Shown one piece after another: positions 1 to 6,683 of a stretch of DNA of 8,592 nt; the first letter of the stretch is position 1, and each line of letters starts with the position of its first letter. This DNA comes from an uncultured Bacillota bacterium. GTDB taxonomy: Bacteria > Bacillota > Limnochordia > Limnochordales > ZCTH02-B6. Made by a program: the position numbers and the translations under genes. The DNA is taken from assembly GCA_937916565.1 (NCBI GenBank), contig CALFSR010000056.1, positions 1-8,592 on the forward strand, written 5' to 3'. The notes below the pieces were generated by a model. The model was not told the origin of the DNA, did not search any database, and was given only the letters and a program-made list of their open reading frames with translations.

Positions 1-906
1 CGGCGGCTTGATAAGCGCGGGCTCCGGCGTCACCTGCAGGCAGATGTAGGCGACGACGCCGAACTTGAGCGTGATAACCGCGCTGTGCAGCATCATGACC
101 GGAAGCGACAGCTGCGTCAGCACCGACAGGCCGCCGCTGATGATCTGCGCGGCCAAAAGGCCCACGGCCCACAGGCTCGCCCGGTACACGTCCGGACGGC
201 GCTCCTTTTCCGCCGCCGCTAGCCGCACAAGCCAAAGCAGGACCAAGACGGCCCCGGCCGCCGCGAGGCGGTGGAAAAAGTGAATCCCGACGGTGCCCGA
301 GAGCTCCGGGAACAGCTGCCCGTTGCACAGCGGCCAGTCAAGACACGCGAGGTTGGAGTTGGTATGCCGCACGTAGGCGCCCGTGTAGACGACGACGTAG
401 ACGTACACAAGGCTAAACCAAGCCCACTTGCGCAGGCGCGGCGATACCGACCGCTCGCGTCCGGTGCCCCGGCCGTGGAGCTGGTACAGCAGGACGCCGC
501 CCAAAAACACGCCGGCGTATGACGCCAGCGAGATGCCAAAGTGCAGCGCCAGCATCCAATCGGGCTGCGGCGCGAGCACAACCCACGCCCCCAAGGCCGA
601 CTGGAGCAGCAGGAAAAACACCGACACCCCGGCGAGAAACTTCAGCTCCGGCCGCCAGCCGTAGCTGCGCCACAGCACCACCGAGAAGACGAGAACCGCC
701 AAGCCCGCGATGCCCGACACCGCCCGGTGGCTGTACTCGATTATGGAGGCGATGTTGGCTGCCGGCAGCCACTGGCCGTGGCACAACGGCCACGATGCGC
801 CGCAGCCCTCGCCGGATCCGGTCTTGGTGACGAGCGCGCCCGCCATGAGCACGACGAACATGCCCACCACCGAGACCCAGACCAGACCTTTGAGCCCTCT
901 GGTCAT
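1..906 (-). CDS. ctaA: Heme A synthase CtaA (3' end beyond window)
   Basis: This integral membrane enzyme oxidises the C8 methyl of heme O to a formyl group, giving heme A for aa3-type cytochrome oxidases. The window holds 302 codons from the ATG with no stop. The B. subtilis protein is about 306 residues, so only a few codons are probably missing. Visible motifs: GALVTKTGSGEGC near residues 23-35, extracytoplasmic cysteine pairs C35/C42 and C188/C194, E57 in IEYSHR, and candidate heme histidines H60, H122, H212 (FFHR) and H274 (MLHS). The two halves repeat the same four-helix pattern, as expected of the eight-helix CtaA fold. The ATG is preceded by GGAGGGG (917-923) with a 10-base spacer. 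No oxidase subunit or ctaB gene is next to it on the visible side; the upstream neighbour is qor, 151 bases away on the same strand. Family assignment is firm. Confidence 0.95.
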   Translation of the reverse strand, partial: MTRGLKGLVWVSVVGMFVVLMAGALVTKTGSGEGCGASWPLCHGQWLPAANIASIIEYSHRAVSGIAGLAVLVFSVVLWRSYGWRPELKFLAGVSVFFLLLQSALGAWVVLAPQPDWMLALHFGISLASYAGVFLGGVLLYQLHGRGTGRERSVSPRLRKWAWFSLVYVYVVVYTGAYVRHTNSNLACLDWPLCNGQLFPELSGTVGIHFFHRLAAAGAVLVLLWLVRLAAAEKERRPDVYRASLWAVGLLAAQIISGGLSVLTQLSLPVMMLHSAVITLKFGVVAYICLQVTPEPALIKPP

Positions 907-916
907 GTCTATCCGT

Positions 917-923
917 CCCCTCC
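917..923 (-). promoter_or_regulatory. Ribosome binding site of ctaA
   Basis: On the minus strand this reads GGAGGGG, 10 bases before the ATG at 906. It supports that ATG as the ctaA start. The next in-frame ATG, at codon 16, falls inside the first membrane helix. Confidence 0.7.
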
Positions 924-1034
924 GCCGTTACGAGCTTGCTTTGTCCGTCTACAGCGGCGCCACAGCGATCGACGTCCGCTGAACATTGCCACTTTGCACT
1001 GTTGTTCTCCGCGGGCGGGCCGGGTCCTCTTACC

Positions 1035-1040
1035 ATTGTA
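1035..1040 (-). promoter_or_regulatory. Possible -10 element (TACAAT) in the qor-ctaA gap
   Basis: The 151-base gap 907-1057 holds no gene. The minus strand has TACAAT here, five of six matches to the sigma-A -10 consensus, which could start a ctaA transcript with a leader of about 120 bases. No good -35 lies 16-18 bases upstream: that position reads CCGTAG, and the nearest TTGTCC is 22 bases away. There is no TGn extension. This is a weak candidate; ctaA may instead be read through from qor. Nothing else is recognised in the gap. Confidence 0.2.
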
Positions 1041-1057
1041 AAGCAGCAGCGAGGCGC

Positions 1058-2026
1058 CTACGGGACAAGCAACAGTTTGCCCGCGGTGGCGCGGCCCTCC
1101 AGCAGCCGGTGAGCCTCGGCCGCCTGGGCCAGGGGCAAGCTCCGATCGACCCGCAGCCGCAGCCGGCCCGAGCGGATCCAATCAAAGAGTTCGGTGGCCC
1201 TTTCGGCCAGCTCCGCCGGGTCCGCTGTGTAGTGTCCCAGGGACGGCCGGGTCAAAAACAGCGAGCCGTACTTGTTCAGGATCTGCGGGTCAATAGGCGC
1301 CACCGGTCCGCTGGACTGGCCGAACAATACCAGCATCCCCCTGGGCCGCAGGCACCGCAGGCTCCCCTCAAAGGTGGTCCGTCCCACCGAATCGTACACG
1401 ACGTCCACGCCCCGGCCCCCCGTCAGGCGCCGCACCTCGGCCTCAAAGTCGGTTTCCGTATAAAGGATAACCTCGTCGGCCCCCGCTTCCCGGGCGAGCC
1501 GGGCTTTCTCGGGCGTCGACACCGTGCCGTAAACCGTAGCGCCCCGCAGCTTGGCCATCTGCACCAGGAGAAGGCCGACGCCGCCTGCGGCCGCGTGCAC
1601 CAGCGCGCGATCTCCTGCCTTGAGCGGGAACGTGCTGGTGACCAGGTAATGCGCGGTCATTCCCTGGAGCATAGCAGCGGCTGCGGCGTCCAGGGAAACA
1701 TCCTCGGGCACCTTGACGAGCCGGTGCGCGGGCACGACCTGATACTCGGCGTAGCTCCCCAGCTGCATGGCATAGGCGACCCGATCACCCGGCGACAAGC
1801 CCTCCACCCCGGGCCCGACGGCGTCCACGATGCCCGCAGCCTCGCTCCCCGGCGTCATGGGCAAGGGCACGGAGTATAGACCGGAGCGGTGATACACATC
1901 AATATAATTGACCCCAGCCGCCGCTACCTTGATGCGCACTTCCCCGGGACCCGGCTCCAGCAGGGGAACTTCCTTGAGGGCCAGCACTTCCGGGCCTCCC
2001 GGCCGCTCGACCACAATCGCTCGCAC
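1058..2026 (-). CDS. qor: NADPH:quinone oxidoreductase, zinc-free MDR family
   Basis: This 322-residue cytosolic enzyme of the quinone oxidoreductase (QOR/zeta-crystallin) branch of the medium-chain dehydrogenases probably reduces quinones or enones with NADPH. The GroES-like N-terminal domain covers about residues 1-120 and holds AAAGVNYIDVYHRSG (N40) and PGSEAAGIV near 59-67. The Rossmann domain follows, with the nucleotide motif AAAGGVG at 145-151 and GTVSTPEKA shortly after. The zinc-ligand cysteines of alcohol dehydrogenases are absent; the only cysteine is in LRCLRP. The length fits the family (about 320-330). The start is taken as the GTG at 2026, eight bases after GGGAGG (2035-2040). 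The reading frame stays open far upstream, but there it runs antisense to ilvD and encodes nothing plausible. It is transcribed away from ilvD. The true substrate cannot be read from sequence. Confidence 0.93.
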   Translation of the reverse strand: MRAIVVERPGGPEVLALKEVPLLEPGPGEVRIKVAAAGVNYIDVYHRSGLYSVPLPMTPGSEAAGIVDAVGPGVEGLSPGDRVAYAMQLGSYAEYQVVPAHRLVKVPEDVSLDAAAAAMLQGMTAHYLVTSTFPLKAGDRALVHAAAGGVGLLLVQMAKLRGATVYGTVSTPEKARLAREAGADEVILYTETDFEAEVRRLTGGRGVDVVYDSVGRTTFEGSLRCLRPRGMLVLFGQSSGPVAPIDPQILNKYGSLFLTRPSLGHYTADPAELAERATELFDWIRSGRLRLRVDRSLPLAQAAEAHRLLEGRATAGKLLLVP

Positions 2027-2034
2027 ACAGACCA

Positions 2035-2040
2035 CCTCCC
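2035..2040 (-). promoter_or_regulatory. Ribosome binding site fixing the GTG start of qor
   Basis: The minus strand reads GGGAGG, eight bases before GTG at 2026. An in-frame GTG at 2035 overlaps this site and is therefore unlikely. The site decides the start within a reading frame that stays open for another 2.2 kb upstream. Confidence 0.7.
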
Positions 2041-2045
2041 GGACA

Positions 2046-2084
2046 GGATTTCCGCCCGGCCTTGGCAAAACCCTTGGGAAATCC
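2046..2084. promoter_or_regulatory. Perfect 8-bp inverted repeat in the divergent qor/ilvD gap; candidate operator
   Basis: GGATTTCC at 2046-2053 and GGAAATCC at 2077-2084 are exact reverse complements separated by 23 bases. Corresponding arm positions are 31 bases apart, close to three helical turns. The palindrome CCTTGG occurs twice in or touching the spacer (2060-2065 and 2072-2077), 12 bases apart. The whole structure lies in the 78-base gap between divergent starts, and the right arm ends two bases before the ilvD ribosome binding site. It could bind a dimeric regulator or form an RNA hairpin in the ilvD leader. TTGGCA at 2062-2067 resembles a -35, but no -10 follows at proper spacing. 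Function is inferred from position only. Confidence 0.4.
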
Positions 2085-2086
2085 GC

Positions 2087-2096
2087 AAGGAGGAGG
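2087..2096 (+). promoter_or_regulatory. Ribosome binding site fixing the TTG start of ilvD
   Basis: AAGGAGGAGG is a very strong Shine-Dalgarno match, eight bases before TTG at 2105. It selects this TTG over longer in-frame readings, which would begin inside the antisense qor gene. Confidence 0.8.
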
Positions 2097-2104
2097 CACG
2101 TCCC

Positions 2105-3796
2105 TTGTCCGACACGGCCGTCCAAAAAGACTTGCGTACCCGGAGCATCGTGATCAGCGAAGGCGAAACGCGGGCTCCCAACCGGGCTATGCTGCGGGCG
2201 GTAGGTTTCTCCGACGAAGACTTCAAAAAGCCGATGATCGGCGTGGCCAGCACCTGGAGCGAAGTCACCCCCTGCAATATCCACATCGACGAGCTTGCCC
2301 GGCGCACCAAAGCGAGCGTCAAGGCGGCGGGCGGCGCGCCGCTCATCTTCAACACGATCACGGTGTCCGACGGCATTTCCATGGGCACCGAAGGCATGCG
2401 CTTCTCTCTGCCAAGCCGCGAGGTGATCGCCGACTCCATTGAAACCGTCGTCCAGGCGGAGCGACTCGACGGTCTCGTCGCCATCGGCGGCTGCGACAAG
2501 AACATGCCGGGCTGCATGATCGCCATTGCGCGCCTGGGACTCCCGGCTGTGTTCCTGTACGGCGGCACCATCCGCCCCGGCCGCTGGCAGGACAAGGACA
2601 TCGACATCGTCAGCGCGTTTGAGGCCGTCGGGCGGTACAACAGCGGCGACATCGACCGGGAGGAGCTGCACGCCATCGAGTGCCGCGCCTGCCCGGGGCC
2701 GGGTTCGTGCGGCGGCATGTACACCGCCAACACTATGGCCGCGGCCATCGAAGCCTTGGGAATGAGCGTGCCGGGCAGCTCGTCCAACCCGGCCGAGTCG
2801 CCCCTGAAACTGGAGGACTGCGAGGCGTCGGGCCGGGCCGTCATGCATATGCTCGAGCGCGGCATCTACCCCAGGGACATCATGACCAAGGAAGCCTTTG
2901 AAAACGCCATCGCGGTCGTCATGGCCCTGGGCGGCTCCACCAACGCATTCCTGCACCTCATCGCCATCGCCCACCACATCGGCGTCGAGCTGGACTACGA
3001 CGACTTTGAGCGCATCCGCAAGCGGGTGCCCCACATCGGCGACTTGAAGCCCGGCGGCCGCTACGTCTTCCAGGACCTGCATGAGGTGGGCGGCGTCCCG
3101 GCGGTCATGAAGGAGCTCCTCGCCGCGGGCCTTCTGCATGGCGACTGCTTGACCGTCACCGGCAAGACGCTGGCGGAAAACTTGGCGGATATGCCGGGGC
3201 TCAAGCCGGGTCAGACCGTCGTGCGGCCTATGGACGACCCGCTGCGGCCGACCGGTCCGCTCGTCGTCCTGCGGGGCAACCTCGCGCCCGAAGGCGCGGT
3301 GGCCAAGATCGCGGGCCTCAAGGTCACCCGCATCACCGGCCCGGCGCGGGTGTTTGACTCCGAGGAGGAAGCCACCAAGGCGCTGCTGAACGACCAGGTG
3401 CGGCCGGGGGACGTGGTCGTCATCCGCTACGAGGGTCCCAAGGGCGGCCCCGGCATGCGGGAGATGCTTTCGGTGACGGCCATCGTGGTCGGCAAAGGCT
3501 TGGGCGAGTCCATCGGCCTCATCACCGACGGCCGCTTCTCCGGCGGCACCCACGGCCTCGTCGTCGGCCACGTTGCGCCGGAAGCCCAGGTCGGCGGACC
3601 CATCGCCCTCATCCAGGACGGCGATATGATCACGATCGACAGCGACAAGGGCGAGCTGTCGGTGGCCCTCTCCGACGAGGAACTGGCCCGGCGGGCGGCC
3701 CTGTGGCAGGCTCCGCCGCCGCGCTACCCCCGGGGCGTGCTGGCCAAGTACGCGAAGCTGGTGTCCTCGGCGGCGCAGGGGGCTATCTGCGACTAA
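2105..3796 (+). CDS. ilvD: Dihydroxy-acid dehydratase IlvD
   Basis: IlvD dehydrates 2,3-dihydroxy-isovalerate and 2,3-dihydroxy-3-methylvalerate to the 2-keto acids that become valine/leucine and isoleucine. It is cytosolic and uses an Fe-S cluster and Mg2+. The 563-residue product has the usual length (550-570). Cluster cysteines are C57 (VTPCNIH), C130 (GGCDKNMPGC) and C202 (PGPGSCGGMYTANTM). D131 and K132 of CDKN match the Mg site, where the lysine is carbamylated in characterised enzymes. S479 in DGRFSGGTHG matches the C-terminal catalytic serine. The sequence does not settle whether the cluster is 2Fe-2S or 4Fe-4S. The TTG start at 2105 follows a strong ribosome binding site and gives a normal N-terminus (MSDTAVQKDLRTRS). 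The pfpI-like gene begins 21 bases after the stop. No other ilv or leu gene is in the window. The divergent palindrome upstream may regulate it. Confidence 0.97.
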   Translation: MSDTAVQKDLRTRSIVISEGETRAPNRAMLRAVGFSDEDFKKPMIGVASTWSEVTPCNIHIDELARRTKASVKAAGGAPLIFNTITVSDGISMGTEGMRFSLPSREVIADSIETVVQAERLDGLVAIGGCDKNMPGCMIAIARLGLPAVFLYGGTIRPGRWQDKDIDIVSAFEAVGRYNSGDIDREELHAIECRACPGPGSCGGMYTANTMAAAIEALGMSVPGSSSNPAESPLKLEDCEASGRAVMHMLERGIYPRDIMTKEAFENAIAVVMALGGSTNAFLHLIAIAHHIGVELDYDDFERIRKRVPHIGDLKPGGRYVFQDLHEVGGVPAVMKELLAAGLLHGDCLTVTGKTLAENLADMPGLKPGQTVVRPMDDPLRPTGPLVVLRGNLAPEGAVAKIAGLKVTRITGPARVFDSEEEATKALLNDQVRPGDVVVIRYEGPKGGPGMREMLSVTAIVVGKGLGESIGLITDGRFSGGTHGLVVGHVAPEAQVGGPIALIQDGDMITIDSDKGELSVALSDEELARRAALWQAPPPRYPRGVLAKYAKLVSSAAQGAICD

Positions 3797-3817
3797 GCGC
3801 GACGAGGAGGGATTGCG

Positions 3818-4339
3818 GTGAGCTTGGCAGGCAAGCGGATCGCCATCTTCGCCGAAGAGAACTATCAAGTGCTTGAGCTTTGGTACCCCCTCCTTCGTTT
3901 CAAGGAGGAGGGGGCCACCGTGCACGTGGTGGGCACCGGACGCGCCGACGTCTTTCGCAGCAAGGAGGGCTATCCCGTCAAGGTCGACGTCAACGCCGCC
4001 GACGTCAAAGGCGCTGACTATGACGCGGTCGTCGTCCCCGGCGGCTACGCGCCCGACCTGATGCGGGTCAACGACGGCATGCTCCGCATCGTGCGGGAGG
4101 CGCACGCGGCAGGCAAGATCGTCGCCGCCATCTGCCATGCGGGATGGGTGCTGGCCTCCGCCGGCATCCTCGAAGGCAGGCAGGCCACGTGCGTCCGCAA
4201 CATCCGGGACGACATCGTGCACGCCGGCGCCACGTACGTCGACGAGGAGGTCGTCGTGGACGGCAACGTGATCACGTCTCGCATCCCGTCCGACTTGCCG
4301 GCGTTTTGCCGGGAAATCATCCGGGCCTTGGGCGGATGA
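3818..4339 (+). CDS. DJ-1/PfpI family protein (protease/deglycase-like)
   Basis: This 173-residue cytosolic protein belongs to the PfpI/YhbO/YraA branch of the class I glutamine amidotransferase-like superfamily. Members have been described as intracellular proteases, general stress proteins or protein/nucleotide deglycases acting on methylglyoxal adducts; the assignment is debated. The fold markers are KRIAIFAEENYQ at the first strand, DAVVVPGGYAPD near residues 69-80, and the nucleophile elbow AAICHAGWVLASAG with C106-H107. E13 is the conserved glutamate that lowers the cysteine pKa. The length matches single-domain PfpI proteins (165-175). The GTG start at 3818 follows GAGGAGGG (3804-3811) with six bases between. 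It sits 21 bases after ilvD and 49 before the zinc-ribbon gene, so co-transcription is likely. A link between branched-chain synthesis and carbonyl damage control is possible but speculative. Confidence 0.93.
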   Translation: MSLAGKRIAIFAEENYQVLELWYPLLRFKEEGATVHVVGTGRADVFRSKEGYPVKVDVNAADVKGADYDAVVVPGGYAPDLMRVNDGMLRIVREAHAAGKIVAAICHAGWVLASAGILEGRQATCVRNIRDDIVHAGATYVDEEVVVDGNVITSRIPSDLPAFCREIIRALGG

Positions 4340-4358
4340 CCGGCCGCGAGCGCCATCG

Positions 4359-4373
4359 ATGACGCTTTGTCAT
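4359..4373 (+). promoter_or_regulatory. Small hairpin abutting the ribosome binding site of the zinc-ribbon gene
   Basis: ATGAC (4359-4363) and GTCAT (4369-4373) pair around the loop GCTTT. The right arm ends at the first base before GGAGGGTG (4374-4381), the ribosome binding site for the GTG at 4389. A five-pair stem is weak and may be chance; it could slightly modulate initiation. Confidence 0.2.
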
Positions 4374-4388
4374 GGAGGGTGATGCCCT

Positions 4389-4619
4389 GTGCCGACTTAC
4401 GCCTTTCGCTGCCAGTCGTGCGGAAACCGTTTCGAGGTGGAGACATCCTGGTCCCAAAAAGGCGAAACCCGCTGCCCGGAGTGCGGCAGCAGCTCGCTTA
4501 AGGAAAACTTCGGCATGTACACCTTGACCGTGCTGGCGCCCTCCGCCGACGGCGAGGCGGCGCCCGCCTGCGCCTGCGGCAACCCGATGGGGGGCTGCGG
4601 GCTGGGGATTCACCAGTAA
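4389..4619 (+). CDS. FmdB-like zinc ribbon protein
   Basis: This is a 76-residue member of the FmdB/CxxC_CXXC_SSSS putative regulatory family. These are small proteins beginning MPxYxFxCxxCG, of mostly unknown role; the name comes from a putative formamidase regulator. Two CxxC knuckles, C8-x2-C11 and C29-x2-C32, would bind one zinc, and SSSLKENF after the second is typical. The C-terminal tail is glycine/cysteine-rich with C61, C63 and C70 before GLGIHQ; similar tails occur in the family and might bind metal. The start is GTG at 4389, seven bases after GGAGGGTG. Nearby ATG codons at 4372 and 4382 are in other frames. It is probably the last gene of the ilvD operon, since a large hairpin follows 45 bases after the stop. 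The function cannot be named from sequence. Confidence 0.88.
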   Translation: MPTYAFRCQSCGNRFEVETSWSQKGETRCPECGSSSLKENFGMYTLTVLAPSADGEAAPACACGNPMGGCGLGIHQ

Positions 4620-4664
4620 CCCCGATCCCCAGGTAGCCACGGGAAGGGGGATTCTGGGAACGCA

Positions 4665-4717
4665 GGGCCGGCGGCGGCCGCAGCAACGGATCTCGCTGCT
4701 GCGGCCGCCGCCGGCCC
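4665..4717. terminator. Large hairpin between convergent operons; probable bidirectional terminator
   Basis: The arms 4665-4688 and 4694-4717 form a 24-bp stem with a single A-C mismatch (4686/4696) and the five-base loop GATCT. The stem is almost wholly G-C. It lies 45 bases after the zinc-ribbon stop on the plus strand and 10 bases after the NatB stop on the minus strand, which suits termination from both sides. Neither side has a real T-tract: CCCTTGTCTCG follows on plus, and CTGCGTTCCCAG on minus. It is therefore not a textbook intrinsic terminator and may also protect the 3' ends of both mRNAs. A weaker stem, ATCCCC (4625-4630) with GGGGAT (4647-4652), precedes it. Confidence 0.7.
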
Positions 4718-4727
4718 CCTTGTCTCG

Positions 4728-5954
4728 CTAGGTCCGGAACAAGACCTTTTCGTGGGTAAACGCCCGCACTGCGCCCCAAAACGCAAGGCCCAGCGCGACC
4801 GCAAGCGACACCAAGGTCACCAGCACCTCGGGCAAACCCACCGCGCCCATAAACACTTCCCGGCACACCAGCAGCACGTTGAGCACGGGGACGGCGTACG
4901 TCCACAGGGACGCCCCGATTTCCTCGACGTACATCAGGTACATGGCCGGAAACATGACGGCGAACATCAGGCCGCTCACGTACGACTGGGCCTCCCGGAA
5001 CGACTTGCTGAAGACGCTCAGCGCCAGCTGCAGCGCGGACATGAGCCCAACGAACAAGGTCATGGTCGCCAGCATCGCCAAAAGCCCGCCGCCGGTCAAG
5101 TTGACGCTGAGCAGCCCCTGGGCGCCGAGCAGCCGCGGCAGCATGTACAGCAGGGACACGGACGCACTGCCGATGAGCAGCACCACCGCTGCCAGGGCGA
5201 TGGTGCAGACGGCGAGGAACTTGCCGGCCACGATGGCCGCGCCCGGCACCGGGGTCATGATGAGGCATTCCAACGAATTGCGCTCCTTCTCGCCCGCGCC
5301 CGCGTCGATGGCCGTGTACATGCCCCCCACCACCGCCCAGACGACGATGAAGAAGGGGACAATCATGGCCAACAGCCGCCCGCCGAAGTCCTCCCGGCGC
5401 GTAATGTCCCGCGCCTCCAGGGCGAACGGTTCCAGAAGCTCCGTCGACAGCCCCCGCTCGGCCAGGCGCCGGGAGACGAGTTCCTCGCCGTAGCGGCCGA
5501 GCAACGACTGGAACAAGTCCGCCGCCATGCTGGACCTGCTCGTTCCCGAATGCGAAATGACCCGGATGGGCACGGGCTGTTCGGCCGAGAGAAGCGCTGC
5601 CGCTCCCTCCGGCACCTCCACCACGAGCTGCACCTCACCCTCGGAAAGCCGCGTCTCCAAGGCCGCGACGTCCGAGCCCGCCGGGGCCCGCTCGACGGCG
5701 AGCGCCCCCGTCGATTCGATCCAGCCCGCCAGCTCGGGCAAGTTTTCTGCACCGACGACGACGGCCACAGGCACCTCCCGAGCCAGCGATTCCTGCTGGC
5801 GCACCATCATCACCGGGCCGACCACGATCATGACCGGCATGAGCACGATGGGCAAAAGCACCATCATATACAGCGTCCGCTTGTCCCGCACGCTGTCCAG
5901 CAATTCCCGCAGCCATACGGCCCTCACCTTAGCCCACACGGCGATCAGCTCCAT
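4728..5954 (-). CDS. natB: NatB-like ABC-2 transporter permease
   Basis: This is the membrane subunit of an exporter related to B. subtilis NatAB (Na+ efflux), 408 residues. A first membrane helix lies at about residues 28-51. An extracytoplasmic domain of about 140 residues follows (52-193), then five more helices at roughly 195-215, 243-272, 289-313, 325-343 and 375-397. The cytoplasmic signature after the second helix, AGEKERNSLECLIMTPVPG (219-238), is the ABC-2/NatB coupling motif. The ATG at 5954 lies 26 bases inside the natA gene. Its GAGGGA abuts the start codon with no spacer, so the GTG at 5939, with GGAG nine bases upstream, is a real alternative that would shorten the protein by five residues. 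The overlap implies translational coupling with natA. The cargo may be Na+ or another compound; sequence alone does not decide. Confidence 0.9.
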   Translation of the reverse strand: MELIAVWAKVRAVWLRELLDSVRDKRTLYMMVLLPIVLMPVMIVVGPVMMVRQQESLAREVPVAVVVGAENLPELAGWIESTGALAVERAPAGSDVAALETRLSEGEVQLVVEVPEGAAALLSAEQPVPIRVISHSGTSRSSMAADLFQSLLGRYGEELVSRRLAERGLSTELLEPFALEARDITRREDFGGRLLAMIVPFFIVVWAVVGGMYTAIDAGAGEKERNSLECLIMTPVPGAAIVAGKFLAVCTIALAAVVLLIGSASVSLLYMLPRLLGAQGLLSVNLTGGGLLAMLATMTLFVGLMSALQLALSVFSKSFREAQSYVSGLMFAVMFPAMYLMYVEEIGASLWTYAVPVLNVLLVCREVFMGAVGLPEVLVTLVSLAVALGLAFWGAVRAFTHEKVLFRT

Positions 5955-6675
5955 TCCCTCGCAGCTCAACCCAGTGGGCGAACGCGTCCTCGAGCGTCGC
6001 CGCCCCGACCGCAGCGCACACGTCGCGGGGCGTGCCGAAAGCACAAATCTCGCCGCCGACGATGATCGCCACCCGGTCGCATACCCGGTCGGCCTCAAGC
6101 AGATAGTGGCTGGAGAAAAGCACGCTGCGGCCAGCCTTTTTGCTCTCGCGGATGAAGTTGATGACGGCCCGGGATGCGAGCACGTCAAGGCCGGCCGTCG
6201 GCTCATCCAGGATCAAGACGGGCGGGTTGTGGAGGACCGCCCGGGCGAGGGCAAGCTTTTGCCGCATGCCTTTGGAAAACTCCTCCGCGCGCTGGTGCTT
6301 GGCGGCGGTCAGGCCGAGCCACTCGAGGAGCTCGTCGATGCGCCGCTCAAGCTCCGGACCGCCGAGCCCGCACAGATGGCCGAAATACCGCAAGTTCTCC
6401 GCGGCCGTGAGGCGCCCGTAAAGCCCGGGGTCGGTGGGCAGTACGCACACGTTGGCCCGCACCTTGAGCGGATCCTTGACCACGTCGAAACCTGCGACCA
6501 TGACCGTACCCCGGGTAGGCCGCAACGTGGTGGCCAGCACGCGCAACGTCGTCGTCTTGCCGGCGCCGTTGGGACCTAGAAGCCCGACCACCTCACCCGG
6601 TTTCACATCAAAGCTGATGCCCCGCACGACCAGGCGGGCTCCGTACGCCTTCTCAAGTCCCCGAACCTCAATCAA
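5929..6675 (-). CDS. natA: NatA-like ABC transporter ATP-binding protein
   Basis: This is the cytoplasmic ATPase, 248 residues, that would drive the adjacent NatB-like permease. In order: Walker A GPNGAGKT (34-41), the signature FSKGMRQK (133-140), which is the NatA variant of LSGGQ, Walker B VLILDEP with catalytic E158, D-loop AGLD (161-164), and switch histidine H190 in FSSHYLLEAD. The Q-loop glutamine appears absent: the segment reads VCVLPTDPGLYGRLT. As I recall, NatA proteins also lack a glutamine there, so this looks like a family trait. The start is TTG at 6675, eight bases after GGAG. An in-frame GTG at 6684 overlaps that site, and the ATG at 6689 is out of frame and stops after five codons. 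It follows the permease-remnant ORF by 37 bases and overlaps natB by 26. Confidence 0.94.
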   Translation of the reverse strand: MIEVRGLEKAYGARLVVRGISFDVKPGEVVGLLGPNGAGKTTTLRVLATTLRPTRGTVMVAGFDVVKDPLKVRANVCVLPTDPGLYGRLTAAENLRYFGHLCGLGGPELERRIDELLEWLGLTAAKHQRAEEFSKGMRQKLALARAVLHNPPVLILDEPTAGLDVLASRAVINFIRESKKAGRSVLFSSHYLLEADRVCDRVAIIVGGEICAFGTPRDVCAAVGAATLEDAFAHWVELRGNGADRRVG

Positions 6676-6683
6676 CCAACCCA

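Noticed and set aside
952..981. CAGCGG / CCGCTG inverted repeat upstream of ctaA
   Set aside because: Six-base arms of pure G-C type sequence around an 18-base loop are expected by chance at this base composition, and nothing else supports a regulatory role.
413..1036. A minus-strand ORF of 207 codons over the ctaA region
   Set aside because: It is in another frame from ctaA. The ctaA frame carries all conserved cysteines and histidines, so this one is a shadow.
986..1879. A 297-codon plus-strand ORF opposite qor
   Set aside because: Antisense shadow of qor with no family resemblance and no ribosome binding site.
2062..2090. TTGGCA as the -35 of an ilvD promoter
   Set aside because: The expected -10 position, 17 bases on, reads GCAAGG, part of the ribosome binding region. 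The minus-strand reading (TTGCCA) also lacks a -10.
2027..4222. A 1054-codon minus-strand reading frame that extends qor upstream through ilvD and the PfpI gene
   Set aside because: Only the last 322 residues resemble a protein family. The rest is antisense to two well-recognised genes and has shadow-like composition rich in H, D, R and A. A good ribosome binding site fixes the qor start at 2026.
4752..6065. A 437-codon plus-strand ORF opposite natB
   Set aside because: It is the complement of the NatB and NatA coding sequence, very rich in H, Q, R and G, with no recognisable domain. High G+C keeps antisense frames open.
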